From Nemertoderma westbladi (Eukaryota; Xenacoelomorpha; Nemertodermatida; Nemertodermatidae), in assembly GCA_032718475.1 (NCBI GenBank), contig JAUCBJ010000711.1, positions 1-25,000 on the forward strand: a stretch of DNA of 25,000 nucleotides, given 5' to 3'. The position numbers and the translations under genes were made by a program. The notes beneath the pieces were generated by a model, which saw only the letters and a program-made list of their open reading frames with translations, had not been told where the DNA came from and did not search any database. The number at the start of each line of letters is the position of its first letter. Positions within the stretch are counted from its first letter, which is position 1. This document shows, piece by piece, positions 11,401 to 18,548 of this stretch.

Positions 11401-11553
11401 ACAGTAATGAAATTTTGATAATCCTATTAGAAATTCTTTACACATTAATTTGTCCATCCAATGCTCCTGTATACAGATGACATCATGCTTCATCAATAGG
11501 TTTTTGACATTTTCTTGATTGGGAATGAAGCCATGGACATTAAGTGTAACCAT
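8488..11553 (-). CDS. LINE ORF2: APE endonuclease and reverse transcriptase
   Basis: The 1021-residue polyprotein copies element RNA into DNA at a nicked target in the nucleus. The N-terminal endonuclease/exonuclease/phosphatase-fold domain (about 1-240) shows LNVHG (Asn5), QEHW (Glu30), AYGPD (Tyr109), CDSNAD (Asp144, Asn146), TFYGYNN, and SDH (Asp233, His234), so the APE active site is complete. A basic linker follows. The RT domain (about 480-800) shows YRPISSISILGKLMEQI, QCAYRKG, MDVAAAFDSVD (Asp618), GLKQGSLLSPTLFNFYL, SYADD (Asp720, Asp721), NLKIDNSKT and SFLGFKIG. The region after 800 resembles the usual C-terminal extension; no RNase H domain or CCHC knuckle is evident. The ATG at 11553-11551 is at the very start of the endonuclease domain. 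The frame is open for 32 more codons upstream, to the ORF1 stop, so translation by frameshift or reinitiation is possible. No inactivating change is visible. Confidence 0.95.
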   Translation of the reverse strand: MVTLNVHGFIPNQENVKNLLMKHDVICIQEHWMDKLMCKEFLIGLSKFHYCEYLPATHSAGPGRSKGGVAIFIRNDLLTNLTKVTSKDDIIGIKGATSSGDVFLFLCAYGPDQNKPQELFSDFLGRLEAVLALHSDAIPFILCDSNADVGSLQGPRASRKSATKSGRLLNSFLVDNDLLAVDTTLKFTGPLHTFYGYNNSRSYIDHIISNITGEALITYGICHPMNETDNLSDHTPISCFINSSSHFHRNKAPSQNCFPGPKRFNWSRASSTQLDHYKQLVTDGLEVLNKQFSKKNFHHNPTSLENYAKDLQKLLYDSACMSICILKPRKRTRNYRIRSKKLCDRVQTTKRLYDLWCHGGKNEDDPLKHAFKESKRSTRRLCNFLSKKKISHIIPSSRTNQADPHAFWKHIRHLRTDSTATNNNGEHLGMFEKHLKSTQGQQSPDYEDKISGLNKVLNDTCDQSKSHIPCFSTRMIRNAVLALRRNKSPDRNSLTIENFLYSDVDEICFHVTNILNLSVELGTLPSALGETLISYLYKGKGKDTQMASSYRPISSISILGKLMEQIIITEHLSKIIVPAEAQCAYRKGIGSDMAIASILEIIQYYVAGGSNVYVTQMDVAAAFDSVDIPLLITKLLEETEINPYIARLLLIYYSSTCAYVRIGNLISSEGIKLYVGLKQGSLLSPTLFNFYLKEVFNRVQENNSGCTIHGLPLGAFSYADDFIMISTSTSAMEKMASEIVFSLGRLNLKIDNSKTNWTAFSSGKSSLITDKLSINGHLTNASEHISFLGFKIGQNRSHKAEIIKSIATHSEIFHNQRWTSQRYDVGCIAKLWKSLAIPSILYRNCYNFGALNKSDINAVDAYHRKILRSLLHVGNYASDGIISNLYEAPDLSVMALSHCTGTLFRGLQSPSSLIQSSLRLTLQYNNSLGGPAHSSGSSPSRYCGLGSTYRLGAACHGLPTLTSIINYKYNKGNIFSRLKMCPSRLSDKLHAAFIKSCYQLPNTAFDIKHQRILDYFGIYNK

Positions 11554-11643
11554 ACTGATGGAATTTCTTGATTCTGAGTTAGATAAAGGGATGGGATTGG
11601 TAGACTCAGCTGGAAATCCTATATGATTTGTCCCACTTTCAAT

Positions 11644-11652
11644 GTTAAAAAC
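11644..11652 (-). other. ORF1/ORF2 junction with possible +1 slip site
   Basis: In the element's direction the sequence is GTTTTTAAC. ORF1 reads CGT TTT TAA (stop at 11647-11645). ORF2's frame is +1 relative to ORF1 and reads GTT TTT AAC. A Phe-tRNA on UUU could move one base forward onto another UUU and continue into AAC. ORF2's frame is closed by a TAA at 11664-11662, so the two frames share only about 15 nt, and this T-run lies in that window. The geometry is visible; actual frameshifting is inference. The alternative is reinitiation at the ATG 91 nt downstream of the stop. Confidence 0.35.
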
Positions 11653-14600
11653 GGCACGGTCTTACTCCCCTACCCGCTCTGGTATTTAGATATCCTTCAT
11701 GCGTCATACTATGACTAGTATTAGAGTTATGCATACTACTGGATGGACGGACTTCAGCACTGAGCTTATACTGTGGGGTTTGATAAATATCTGAACGGTT
11801 CTTCCATAGTGTACATTTTATTCCTACAGGCCAGAAATCATCCCCCATTAGCTTTAGAGCAAATCTGCCATCAAGGATAATTTTCATGTTCTTTACTCCT
11901 CTATAAATTCGCGTAGTAATTCTATGTAAGCTGATATGATGTGACCTGAGGTAGTTGACGATATCTTCTTCAGACAGTGCCTTCTCTATACCATTGACAA
12001 ATAAAGTAACATAATTGATTCTATCACTGGGCATCAAATCGCATCTGAAATCGATTGCAAGCTTACTATGGACATTAGAAGTAGAGTCATTTCTGTGATG
12101 GTTTGCATGGTTGACTATGGGCTTTTTCACAAAAGCGTTCTTCCTATGTTGTCGCAAATGTTGACCTTTGGGAAAAGTAGATATATTATCGTTGCGGGTT
12201 ACAAAGTCAGATTTCTGATTTTGCTTCACAACAAAGGGTCTGTTATCTTTGGAAGGAATGGTTTGCTGATAAAAACACTGATCCATCGTTTCTGTAGATG
12301 TATCATCATTAAGAGGGGAGAACCTGTTATACAGTTGTGATTTGTCCTTACCAGTCATGTTCTCCAGTGGAGCTCTATAGGAAGTGAGATTGCACAACCT
12401 TGAGGGATGTGGAGCCAGTTTTGTATTCCAAGGTACATCATCGGGTATGTTTGTAGTTACTGCGGGAGTGGGAATGCATTTGTTACTCACATCATTTACG
12501 GGATCCTCAGAAATTTGAATGCTTGACTTATTTATGTCAAGGCCCTCATACATATTCACACTTAAATCACCTGCGTCATCCACAGTGATGTAAGAATCTG
12601 ATTCATCATTTTCTGTTGGTAATTCAAGGCCACAGTTTTGATCCAGTGAAGATACGAGGGGATTTTTAGAGGATAAGATAGAGTCCAGCTGGTACTGTAT
12701 GCCTAATCTAGTTCGCCTTTCATGATGCATTTCTTCATTAAGGTTGTGAAGTTCCTGCTTCAGTAGATCATGGCTGTGCTCCATCTTACTAAGCCGACTC
12801 TGCAGGACAACTATGGTGTTTAGAAAGTCACGTTTCATTTGCTCAAATGACATGTCTCCTTGATCAGGATGTTCTTGTGTGCGTTTTAGCCGCTTCTTAC
12901 ATGACTCCGTGAATGTTTTCTCTTCAAGACAGCGATGCAATTCAAAGATGTCTATCGCCATTTCATTTGCCGACGCTCTATTACGACACCCTAGGGAAGC
13001 ACAGTTTACAGGAGACATCAGTTTACGAGTTTTTTCTAAAAGTAGATCCCGCAGTAGCTGTCTTTTTTCCATTGAGAGCATTGAAATGAGCCTGATAGCC
13101 TCTTTTCGCGGGTTTTGCATCATTTGGTGGAGAAACGCACCGTCAGATATGTCTATCATTTCCTGATTCCCTTGTTGTCCATTTAGTGCTATAAAGTTTG
13201 AAGGGAGTAGTTGATTATAGATCTGAGTATCATGTACAAGTTTGAACTGATCGATACAATCATAGAGCCATTTGCGGCACTTCAAGCTATCTGTAAGGTA
13301 AGACAGAGCACTGAAGTTGCCATGCGCTGTTGCAAGTGCAAAGAAACAGACATATACACCACAGTCATAGGTGTTTGTTTGCTTTGGGATTGGTTGAGGA
13401 CAGACAGTGACGTGCCATTTGCTGTTAGATATGCTCGAGGTTTCTCTGTTGCGTCCATTAGGGAGAAGGCGGTCAATTTCATCCAAAACTTTTACAATTT
13501 CACACGTAGTTCTAGATGGCATAATGTTGTCAGATTTCAAAGAGGAAAAGCGATATACTTCTTTAGTAATAGAATTGGCTATGTGAATGACAAAGTGGTG
13601 GTTTATACATTCAGGAAAGAACAGCCACTCTGGTGGAGATGATTTGTTGGATCCAAGGTACCGTTTGGCGATATATTTTACAGCACATAACGTATCATAC
13701 TCTTTATTCTGCAGAAGTGTGGTGAGCTGGATGGGAACAGATGTGCAGTGACTGACATTCGTTTCAACTAGCCCCAGGAAGCAGTCTAAAACAGCATCAT
13801 TAAGCCATGCAGCAGGCTGCAGGCATTTTAGATCATCTGGGGTAGGAATAATTCGCGGCAGAGGAATGTTTGAAGCCCCTATATTAGAAAGGTAAACAGA
13901 AATCTCAGTAGCTGACTCACCCTTAAATTTCTCTGCAGGCATTTTTATTTTTGTGGGCGTAATTTCACTAACAGGGCCCTGTGCAATATTGTTAGTATGG
14001 ATTTTAGAGATATTTACACAATCATTATCTATAGTTGGTCTAAAAAAGTCCGTAACTTTCCTACATTGTATATTGCATAGAGTTACATTGTCCTCCAAGT
14101 CCTTACTGATTTCGGATCCTTTCACAGTCATGGATTCCGCGAGTCCCCCTGGGGGTTCTCTGGGTCCCCCCATGGTCGTCCCGGGTTTGCTGGATCCCAC
14201 TGTGTTTATCCCGGATTTGACTGGTCTGCGTGGGGCTGACCCGGGTTCGCTGGGTCCCCCCATGGTCATCCTGGGTTCCCCTGATCCCCCTGTGGAGTAT
14301 GTTGGCTTCGGTTTGGACGCGGCGCTGCATCCCGACTCGTCTCCAGTCGCCATGGAGACAATAGACTTCGTAGTATTGTCTATTGGTTTCGATTGGGACG
14401 CACTGCTGCGTTCCGACTCGTCTCCAGTCGCCATGGAGACAATAGACTTTGTAGTATTGTTTTTTGGTATCAGCCGGGACGCATCGCTGTGTTCCGACTC
14501 GTATCCAGTCGCCATGGAGACAATAGACTTCGTAGTAGAGTCTGTTGGCTTCAGTTGGGACACACCGCTGCGTTCCGGATCGTCTCCAGTCGCCATGGAG

Positions 14601-15757
14601 ACAATATACTTCGTAGTAGAGTTTGTTGGAGTCGATTTGGACGCACCGCTGCTTTTCGACTCGTCCCCAGTTGCCATGGAGACAACAGACTTCGTAGTAG
14701 CCTCTGTTGGTTTCGGTTGGGACGCACCGCTGCGTTTCGACTCGTCTCCAGTCGCCATGGAGACAATAGACTTCGTAGTAATAGAGTCTGTTTGTTTCGG
14801 TTTGGAAGCACCGCTGCGTTCCGACTCGTCTCCAGTCGCTGTGGAGACAATAGACTTCGTAGTAGAGTCTGTTGGAAACGGTTCGGACGCATTGCTGTGT
14901 TTCGACTCATCTCTAGTTGCCATGGAGACAGTAGACTTCGTAGTAGTAGAGTCTGTTGGTTTCGGTTGGGACGCACAGCTGCGTTCCGACTCGTCTCCAG
15001 TCGCCATGGAGACAATATACTTCGTAGAAAAGTCTGTTGGAATCGGTTTCGACGCACCGCTGCGTTTCGACTCGTCTCCAGTCGCCATGGAGACAATAGA
15101 CTTCGTAGTAATGGAGTCTGTTGGTTTCGGTTGGGACGCACCGCTGCGTTCCGACTCGTCTCCAGTCGGCATGGAGACAATAGACTTCGTAGTAGAGTCT
15201 GTTGGAAACGGTTCGGACGCATTGCTGCGTTTCGACTCGTCTCCAGTTGCCATGGAGACAGTAGACTTTGTAGTAGAGTCTGTTTGCTTCGGGTGGTACG
15301 CACCGCTGCGTTTTGACTCGTCTCCAGTTGACATGGAGACAGAAGACTTCGTAGTATTGTCTGTTGGTTTCGGTTGGGACGAACCGTTGCATTCCGACTT
15401 GTCTCCAGTCGCCATGGAAACAATGGACTTCGTAGTAGAGTCTGTTGGAAACGGTTGCGACGCACCACTGCGTTTCGACTCGTCTCCAATCGCCCCAGTG
15501 GGAAACTCTACAGAGACCGCTATTTGAGACACACTCACCGTTTCTCCCGCCATCCTGGCAGATGGCTCCGTAGAACCAGCTTGTAGTTTGGTGTGTACGG
15601 ATGTGTTTTGTTCGGAGTTTATGCTCATCTCGACCTTCGGAATATTCTTACATCTTCCTTGTTTCTTCGGTAAACAACTGGTACATACCAGGCCTCGGTG
15701 AAAGCAAACGCAGTTGGAACACGATCCTGCTCGGTTACACTTGCAACAGGGTGCCAT
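11645..15757 (-). CDS. LINE ORF1: Cys-rich, repeat, Ulp1-like, coiled-coil protein
   Basis: The frame is 1370 residues from the first ATG (15757-15755); the open frame continues upstream but without ATG. Residues 4-37 are Cys-rich (CCKCNRAGSCSNCVC ... CTSCLPKKQGRCKN), probably metal-binding. About 90-476 contain about 14 Ser/Thr-rich repeats of 27-28 residues (MATGDESKRSGASQPKPTDS type). About 476-545 are Gly/Pro-rich. About 640-840 resemble Ulp1/SENP (C48) cysteine proteases: AAWLND (Trp651), INHHFVIHI (His721), KQTNTYDCGVYVC (Gln793, Cys799). His-to-acid spacing (17) and Gln-to-Cys spacing (6) match yeast Ulp1, but the acid position is Ser738 (YRFSSL instead of the usual DSL). About 969-1027 form a heptad-rich coiled coil. 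About 1240-1325 may be an RRM-like RNA-binding fold. The product probably coats element RNA. The protease may process proteins or deconjugate SUMO-like modifiers, or it may be inactive. ORF2 lies downstream in the +1 frame. Confidence 0.85.
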   Translation of the reverse strand: MAPCCKCNRAGSCSNCVCFHRGLVCTSCLPKKQGRCKNIPKVEMSINSEQNTSVHTKLQAGSTEPSARMAGETVSVSQIAVSVEFPTGAIGDESKRSGASQPFPTDSTTKSIVSMATGDKSECNGSSQPKPTDNTTKSSVSMSTGDESKRSGAYHPKQTDSTTKSTVSMATGDESKRSNASEPFPTDSTTKSIVSMPTGDESERSGASQPKPTDSITTKSIVSMATGDESKRSGASKPIPTDFSTKYIVSMATGDESERSCASQPKPTDSTTTKSTVSMATRDESKHSNASEPFPTDSTTKSIVSTATGDESERSGASKPKQTDSITTKSIVSMATGDESKRSGASQPKPTEATTKSVVSMATGDESKSSGASKSTPTNSTTKYIVSMATGDDPERSGVSQLKPTDSTTKSIVSMATGYESEHSDASRLIPKNNTTKSIVSMATGDESERSSASQSKPIDNTTKSIVSMATGDESGCSAASKPKPTYSTGGSGEPRMTMGGPSEPGSAPRRPVKSGINTVGSSKPGTTMGGPREPPGGLAESMTVKGSEISKDLEDNVTLCNIQCRKVTDFFRPTIDNDCVNISKIHTNNIAQGPVSEITPTKIKMPAEKFKGESATEISVYLSNIGASNIPLPRIIPTPDDLKCLQPAAWLNDAVLDCFLGLVETNVSHCTSVPIQLTTLLQNKEYDTLCAVKYIAKRYLGSNKSSPPEWLFFPECINHHFVIHIANSITKEVYRFSSLKSDNIMPSRTTCEIVKVLDEIDRLLPNGRNRETSSISNSKWHVTVCPQPIPKQTNTYDCGVYVCFFALATAHGNFSALSYLTDSLKCRKWLYDCIDQFKLVHDTQIYNQLLPSNFIALNGQQGNQEMIDISDGAFLHQMMQNPRKEAIRLISMLSMEKRQLLRDLLLEKTRKLMSPVNCASLGCRNRASANEMAIDIFELHRCLEEKTFTESCKKRLKRTQEHPDQGDMSFEQMKRDFLNTIVVLQSRLSKMEHSHDLLKQELHNLNEEMHHERRTRLGIQYQLDSILSSKNPLVSSLDQNCGLELPTENDESDSYITVDDAGDLSVNMYEGLDINKSSIQISEDPVNDVSNKCIPTPAVTTNIPDDVPWNTKLAPHPSRLCNLTSYRAPLENMTGKDKSQLYNRFSPLNDDTSTETMDQCFYQQTIPSKDNRPFVVKQNQKSDFVTRNDNISTFPKGQHLRQHRKNAFVKKPIVNHANHHRNDSTSNVHSKLAIDFRCDLMPSDRINYVTLFVNGIEKALSEEDIVNYLRSHHISLHRITTRIYRGVKNMKIILDGRFALKLMGDDFWPVGIKCTLWKNRSDIYQTPQYKLSAEVRPSSSMHNSNTSHSMTHEGYLNTRAGRGVRPCRF
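14330..15510 (-). repeat. In-frame 81-84-bp tandem repeat inside ORF1
   Basis: About 14 copies, marked on the plus strand by GTCTCCAGTCGCCATGGAGAC or close variants (for example near 14350, 14431, 14513, 15005, 15087, 15250, 15414). Unit lengths vary by whole codons, so the ORF1 frame is kept. Each unit carries short inverted arms (GTCTCC ... GGAGAC) around a 9-nt centre, so DNA or RNA could fold into a hairpin at every repeat. Copies diverge moderately, so the array is older than the 54-bp satellite or is under selection. The encoded peptide is acidic and Ser/Thr-rich and probably disordered. Confidence 0.9.
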
Positions 15758-15800
15758 TACATTCGATTTAAACGAATTTCGAGATAGCGGCGCCAAGCAG

Positions 15801-16487
15801 TCTGGCAGTCGTTGCCGATATATCTTATAGTATTAGGCCTATGTCAGTCTATATATATGTCAGTATAGACTACAATGAAATGTGTACAAGTTTGGTTCCA
15901 TTTTCTCAAAATTGACAGACTTATTAGCGTTCCAACATTTTCGACAACGACAACGACGACGACATACGTTTCCTCTAATTATGATATCCCTACGCTACGG
16001 CTGCCCTGGACTTACGTGACCCCACAGTACCGGTATTGATTAGTTTAATTCTGTAATTAGTTATACTTTGGGACGTCACTCTAGTCACCTGCGTGTTTCT
16101 GATAGGTTAATAATTGTAGCCGTTCTACTTCATTTAATGTCAATTTTCTCGCGGAATTCATTCAGTCAATTATTGTGGACTCCAGAGACCTTGTGCGATA
16201 CCGGCAGTATGAATGGCTGCGTGACTGTGACAAACTTCTGCAAAACTGAAAGTATATGACTGCAGGACATGTACCGGTAGCGATTCTGTGTCTATATTCC
16301 CTACAACGTAAGAAGCTGTCTAGAGGTAAGACTGTAGGTAACGTACCGGTAATCAGTACCGGAAGGCGAGTTATCTAGTTTAATATTAATAGTCATCACT
16401 CATCATACTGCCATGTCGAATATACCGGTACGAATTATTTTTTCGATTTCTGTATGATTTTGTCGCCATGCGCAAAATTTTAGTGGC
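15801..16487. other. Region between LINE ORF1 and the candidate host promoter
   Basis: No convincing gene. It probably includes the LINE 5' UTR, whose outer end I cannot place. A small inverted repeat with 8-bp arms (AGTCTATA at 15846-15853, TATAGACT at 15864-15871) and a run of GAC/AAC triplets near 15950 are visible. ACCGGT palindromes cluster between 16028 and 16428. The right part probably belongs to the upstream region of the plus-strand gene. Confidence 0.5.
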
Positions 16488-16499
16488 TGCGCATGCGCA
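16488..16499. promoter_or_regulatory. NRF1-type palindromic site
   Basis: TGCGCATGCGCA matches the NRF1 consensus YGCGCAYGCGCR at every position and is a perfect palindrome. A partial site, CATGCGCA, lies about 20 bp upstream near 16467. NRF1 (P3A2 in sea urchin, erect wing in fly) typically binds close to transcription starts. The site is about 150 bp before the ATG at 16641, where a core promoter would be expected. No clear TATA box was identified, which is usual for NRF1 promoters. Function is inferred from motif and position. Confidence 0.5.
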
Positions 16500-16640
16500 A
16501 CTTTCTAGTCAATTTTGAGCGACAACCCTGCCTATGTAATGTAAAACCTTTATAATTCATTATACTGGTCGATTATTAGTTTAACCTCTTATATCATTCT
16601 TCTATAATCAATATCGTTTTGAAAGAAATTAATGTACGCA

Positions 16641-16665
16641 ATGGCTGATAAATTCTACTACAGAG
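16641..16665 (+). CDS. Predicted first coding exon of His/Pro-rich gene
   Basis: The ATG at 16641 has G at -3 and G at +4, a strong context. It reads MADKFYYR plus one base, then meets the donor GAG|GTAAGT at 16666. The leftover G joins the CG that opens the exon at 18549 to give GCG (Ala) and keeps the frame. An in-frame ATG at 16632 has a weaker context and would add three residues; a TGA at 16620-16622 closes the frame above it. The NRF1-type site upstream supports a promoter here. The exon is very short, so the call rests on splice signal, phase and promoter together; phase alone matches by chance one time in three. Confidence 0.45.
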
Positions 16666-16708
16666 GTAAGTTGCGATACATTTTTTCTGCACAGTACACA
16701 GTAAAGGA

Positions 16709-16733
16709 GGGGGGGGGGGGGGGGGGGGGGGGG
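16709..16733 (+). repeat. Poly(G) tract, about 25 nt
   Basis: An uninterrupted G-run of about 25, preceded by GGA, lies about 40 bp inside predicted intron 1. Homopolymer length may be inexact in the assembly. It could form a G-quadruplex in DNA or in the nascent transcript. Confidence 0.9.
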
Positions 16734-17117
16734 TTGCCAATCAAATACTTCTGTGCTCATAGTCAAAGTTCGGTTGTCGGTTGAAAACACAGAGGTGCTT
16801 CTTTTTAGCTTTTTTACACGGTGAGCAAGTGTCTAAAAAACGAATTTCCTTTTATTTTTTCTTGTTGTTAACTTTATCTCCAACATAACCGCCTAACATT
16901 TTTAACAGTTCACACAATTTTATTGATAGTGCTGCTCTGCACTAGTCTAAGCAAGTAGCGTACTGTAATGCCTTCCTGGATAAGCCACACTGCTTTGCCC
17001 ATTCACAACCTTTCACAAAGTGTGATTTTTGTAGTTGATTAAGCAAATTTAGTAGATATAAATTTTTCAGAAACATCCCGTGTATCCATTATTAAATTTG
17101 CTTATTATTTATTATAG

Positions 17118-17404
17118 CCCCCCCCCCCCCCCCCCCCCCACACGGAGCAACTTATTTCTCCAAGTTGTTTTTGAAACTTGCTGCTGGACCCCCTCACACA
17201 GAGAAACAAGTTGCTGCAACTTGTTTCTGCTTGTGAGGGAGTCCAGCAACAAGTTGCGAAGTTATATTCCCAGCAACGTTTTTAAAAACTTTTATTACAT
17301 CCCATTTTTACTAGCTAATTTTCGATAATTTCTGTGTGTGAGGGGGTCCAGCAACAAGTTTCAAAAACAAGTTGCAGAAACAATTTGCTCCGTGTGAGGG
17401 GAGC
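17118..17404. mobile_element. Foldback/MITE-like element with long terminal inverted repeats
   Basis: The left arm (about 17139-17206) and right arm (about 17330-17397) are inverted copies with roughly 7 mismatches in 68 bp. Both contain ACACGGAGCAA, GTTTTTGAAACTTG and GCTGGACCCCCTCACAC when read inward. The right end read inward starts GGCTCCCCTCACACGG; the left end has GC followed by about 22 C at the same position, so the terminal C-run has expanded. A second, internal palindrome at 17202-17228 (AGAAACAAGTTG, CTG, then its complement) reuses the same motif, suggesting nested or duplicated arms. There is no coding capacity. The target-site duplication is not clear: flanks read TTATTATA and ATAGTTAT. 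The family is not recognised. Confidence 0.75.
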
Positions 17405-17709
17405 CATAGTTATAGCAATGAAATTATTAATTATTATTAATTCGTTACCCTAAAACAGACAACTAATTATTAAAAAACTATCTTCTAAAAAATACTAGCT
17501 ATAGCCCTATAATATAAGAAATAATAGTTAGCCTCGCCTCAATCTTTCAGAACGATAACTACATTCAAAAACACTCATAAAATTCCTCGAAAAATTATTA
17601 CATTAAAAAATCACAGCTATATAAAATATGATTTGTTAAGTCTCAACATGCATTGTATCAATTTTTATAAGACACTAAATAATGAACCGTTGAAATTTTT
17701 AATAAATAT

Positions 17710-17724
17710 GGGGGGGGGGGGGGG
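17710..17724 (+). repeat. Poly(G) tract, about 15 nt
   Basis: A G-run follows AATAAATAT in AT-rich intron sequence. It is similar in kind to the runs at 16709, 19512 and, on the other strand, 17118 and 21945. Confidence 0.9.
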
Positions 17725-18311
17725 TGGTAATGCCACGTTATGTGCATAACTGGCTTCAAATAATATTAAAAAATTCCGAGGTAACGTGTGCACAGTGCAT
17801 ATTACATTGAGTTACTCATGGTTACATTAATTCGAAGTTTGAGTCATAGTTGGGGCCTAATTATATTCAAATATACGTCACATTTAATGTTTTATTGTTC
17901 TCAGGGAGGACACAGGTTATATTTTATGTGGACCCTTTTTGATTTTACCAAAATATTGAGGAGCGAGCCGTGAAGTTAGCGAGCTCCGCGTGCAGGTATA
18001 TACTACTATTCCAACAATAATATTTCTGTGTATTTATTTATATGTCTAATATTTCAGTGTTTATTTCTTAGTAACTCTCAGCTTTCTTTAACGGAAACTT
18101 CTTTTATGAAAAAAAGTTTATAAAGTTTACATAGGTAGACTTATTACGACCTGTATCGTACGTTACTAGATGGCCAATATATTTGAGTTAGTGTTCGAAT
18201 TCGTTGGAGCTCACAATTGTTATATAATTACCGGTATGTACTTGAGCTGACACTTGACAGATATTGACTAAGACCTTTTGACTGAGTCTTTCTGAGGGCT
18301 TGTTGTTCCCA

Positions 18312-18365
18312 GTGTAGTTCTCATGTCTGCTACTGAAGGCGAACTTCATCAAGGGAGAACTACAC
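18312..18365. repeat. Inverted repeat with 11-bp perfect arms
   Basis: GTGTAGTTCTC (18312-18322) is complementary to GAGAACTACAC (18355-18365), with a 32-nt centre that can itself pair weakly (GAAG ... CTTC). It lies in predicted intron 1, about 185 bp before exon 2. It may be the remains of a small transposon or a chance hairpin. Confidence 0.55.
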
Positions 18366-18548
18366 ATTGTTTATATTTTTAATCTTAAAGAAATTTCTAT
18401 ATTTAAGTTTACATAAATTTATCTCACGTGCTTATGTTGTCCCCCAATCTGTGTCATGTATTTGTGGTATGCTTGTTACACAGTACAGAGTACATTATAT
18501 ATTAAGTTTATTTTCCATAAATTATTGAGTCGCTTTTGCTTTATTTAG

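Larger units (their letters stand above)
8314..15800 (-). mobile_element. Apparently full-length APE-type LINE with Ulp1-like domain in ORF1
   Basis: This is a two-ORF non-LTR retrotransposon on the minus strand. ORF1 is at 15757-11645, ORF2 at 11553-8488, and a 3' UTR of about 150 bp ends at the A-run by 8326. Both ORFs are uninterrupted and the endonuclease and RT catalytic residues are present, so the copy is young. The 5' end is not defined: ORF1 starts at 15757 and I place the boundary only roughly, as no 5' terminal signature or target-site duplication is evident. The 3' end abuts the 54-bp satellite, but the other flank is not satellite, so this is not a simple insertion inside the array. 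The general layout (ORF1 with coiled coil and putative RNA-binding end, then APE-RT ORF2) suits CR1/Jockey-type LINEs; the exact clade needs an RT phylogeny. Confidence 0.85.
16666..18548 (+). other. Predicted intron 1
   Basis: It runs from GTAAGT (16666) to TTTTGCTTTATTTAG (18548). It holds a 25-G run, a foldback element with an expanded poly(C) end, a 15-G run and a hairpin at 18312-18365, described separately. The rest is AT-rich. No additional exon with both splice signals and protein-like content was seen. Confidence 0.45.

Noticed and set aside
13953-15527. 524-codon plus-strand frame and other long frames opposite ORF1
   Set aside because: They are shadows of the 81-84-bp repeat in ORF1; any frame avoiding stops in one unit avoids them in all. 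No unique domain is present.
15758-15796. ORF1 start upstream of 15757
   Set aside because: The upstream open codons begin with TTG. The first ATG is at 15757 and directly precedes the Cys-rich module.
17080-17328. 82-codon frame with a Pro run
   Set aside because: The Pro run is the poly(C) tract of the foldback element; there is no splice or start support.
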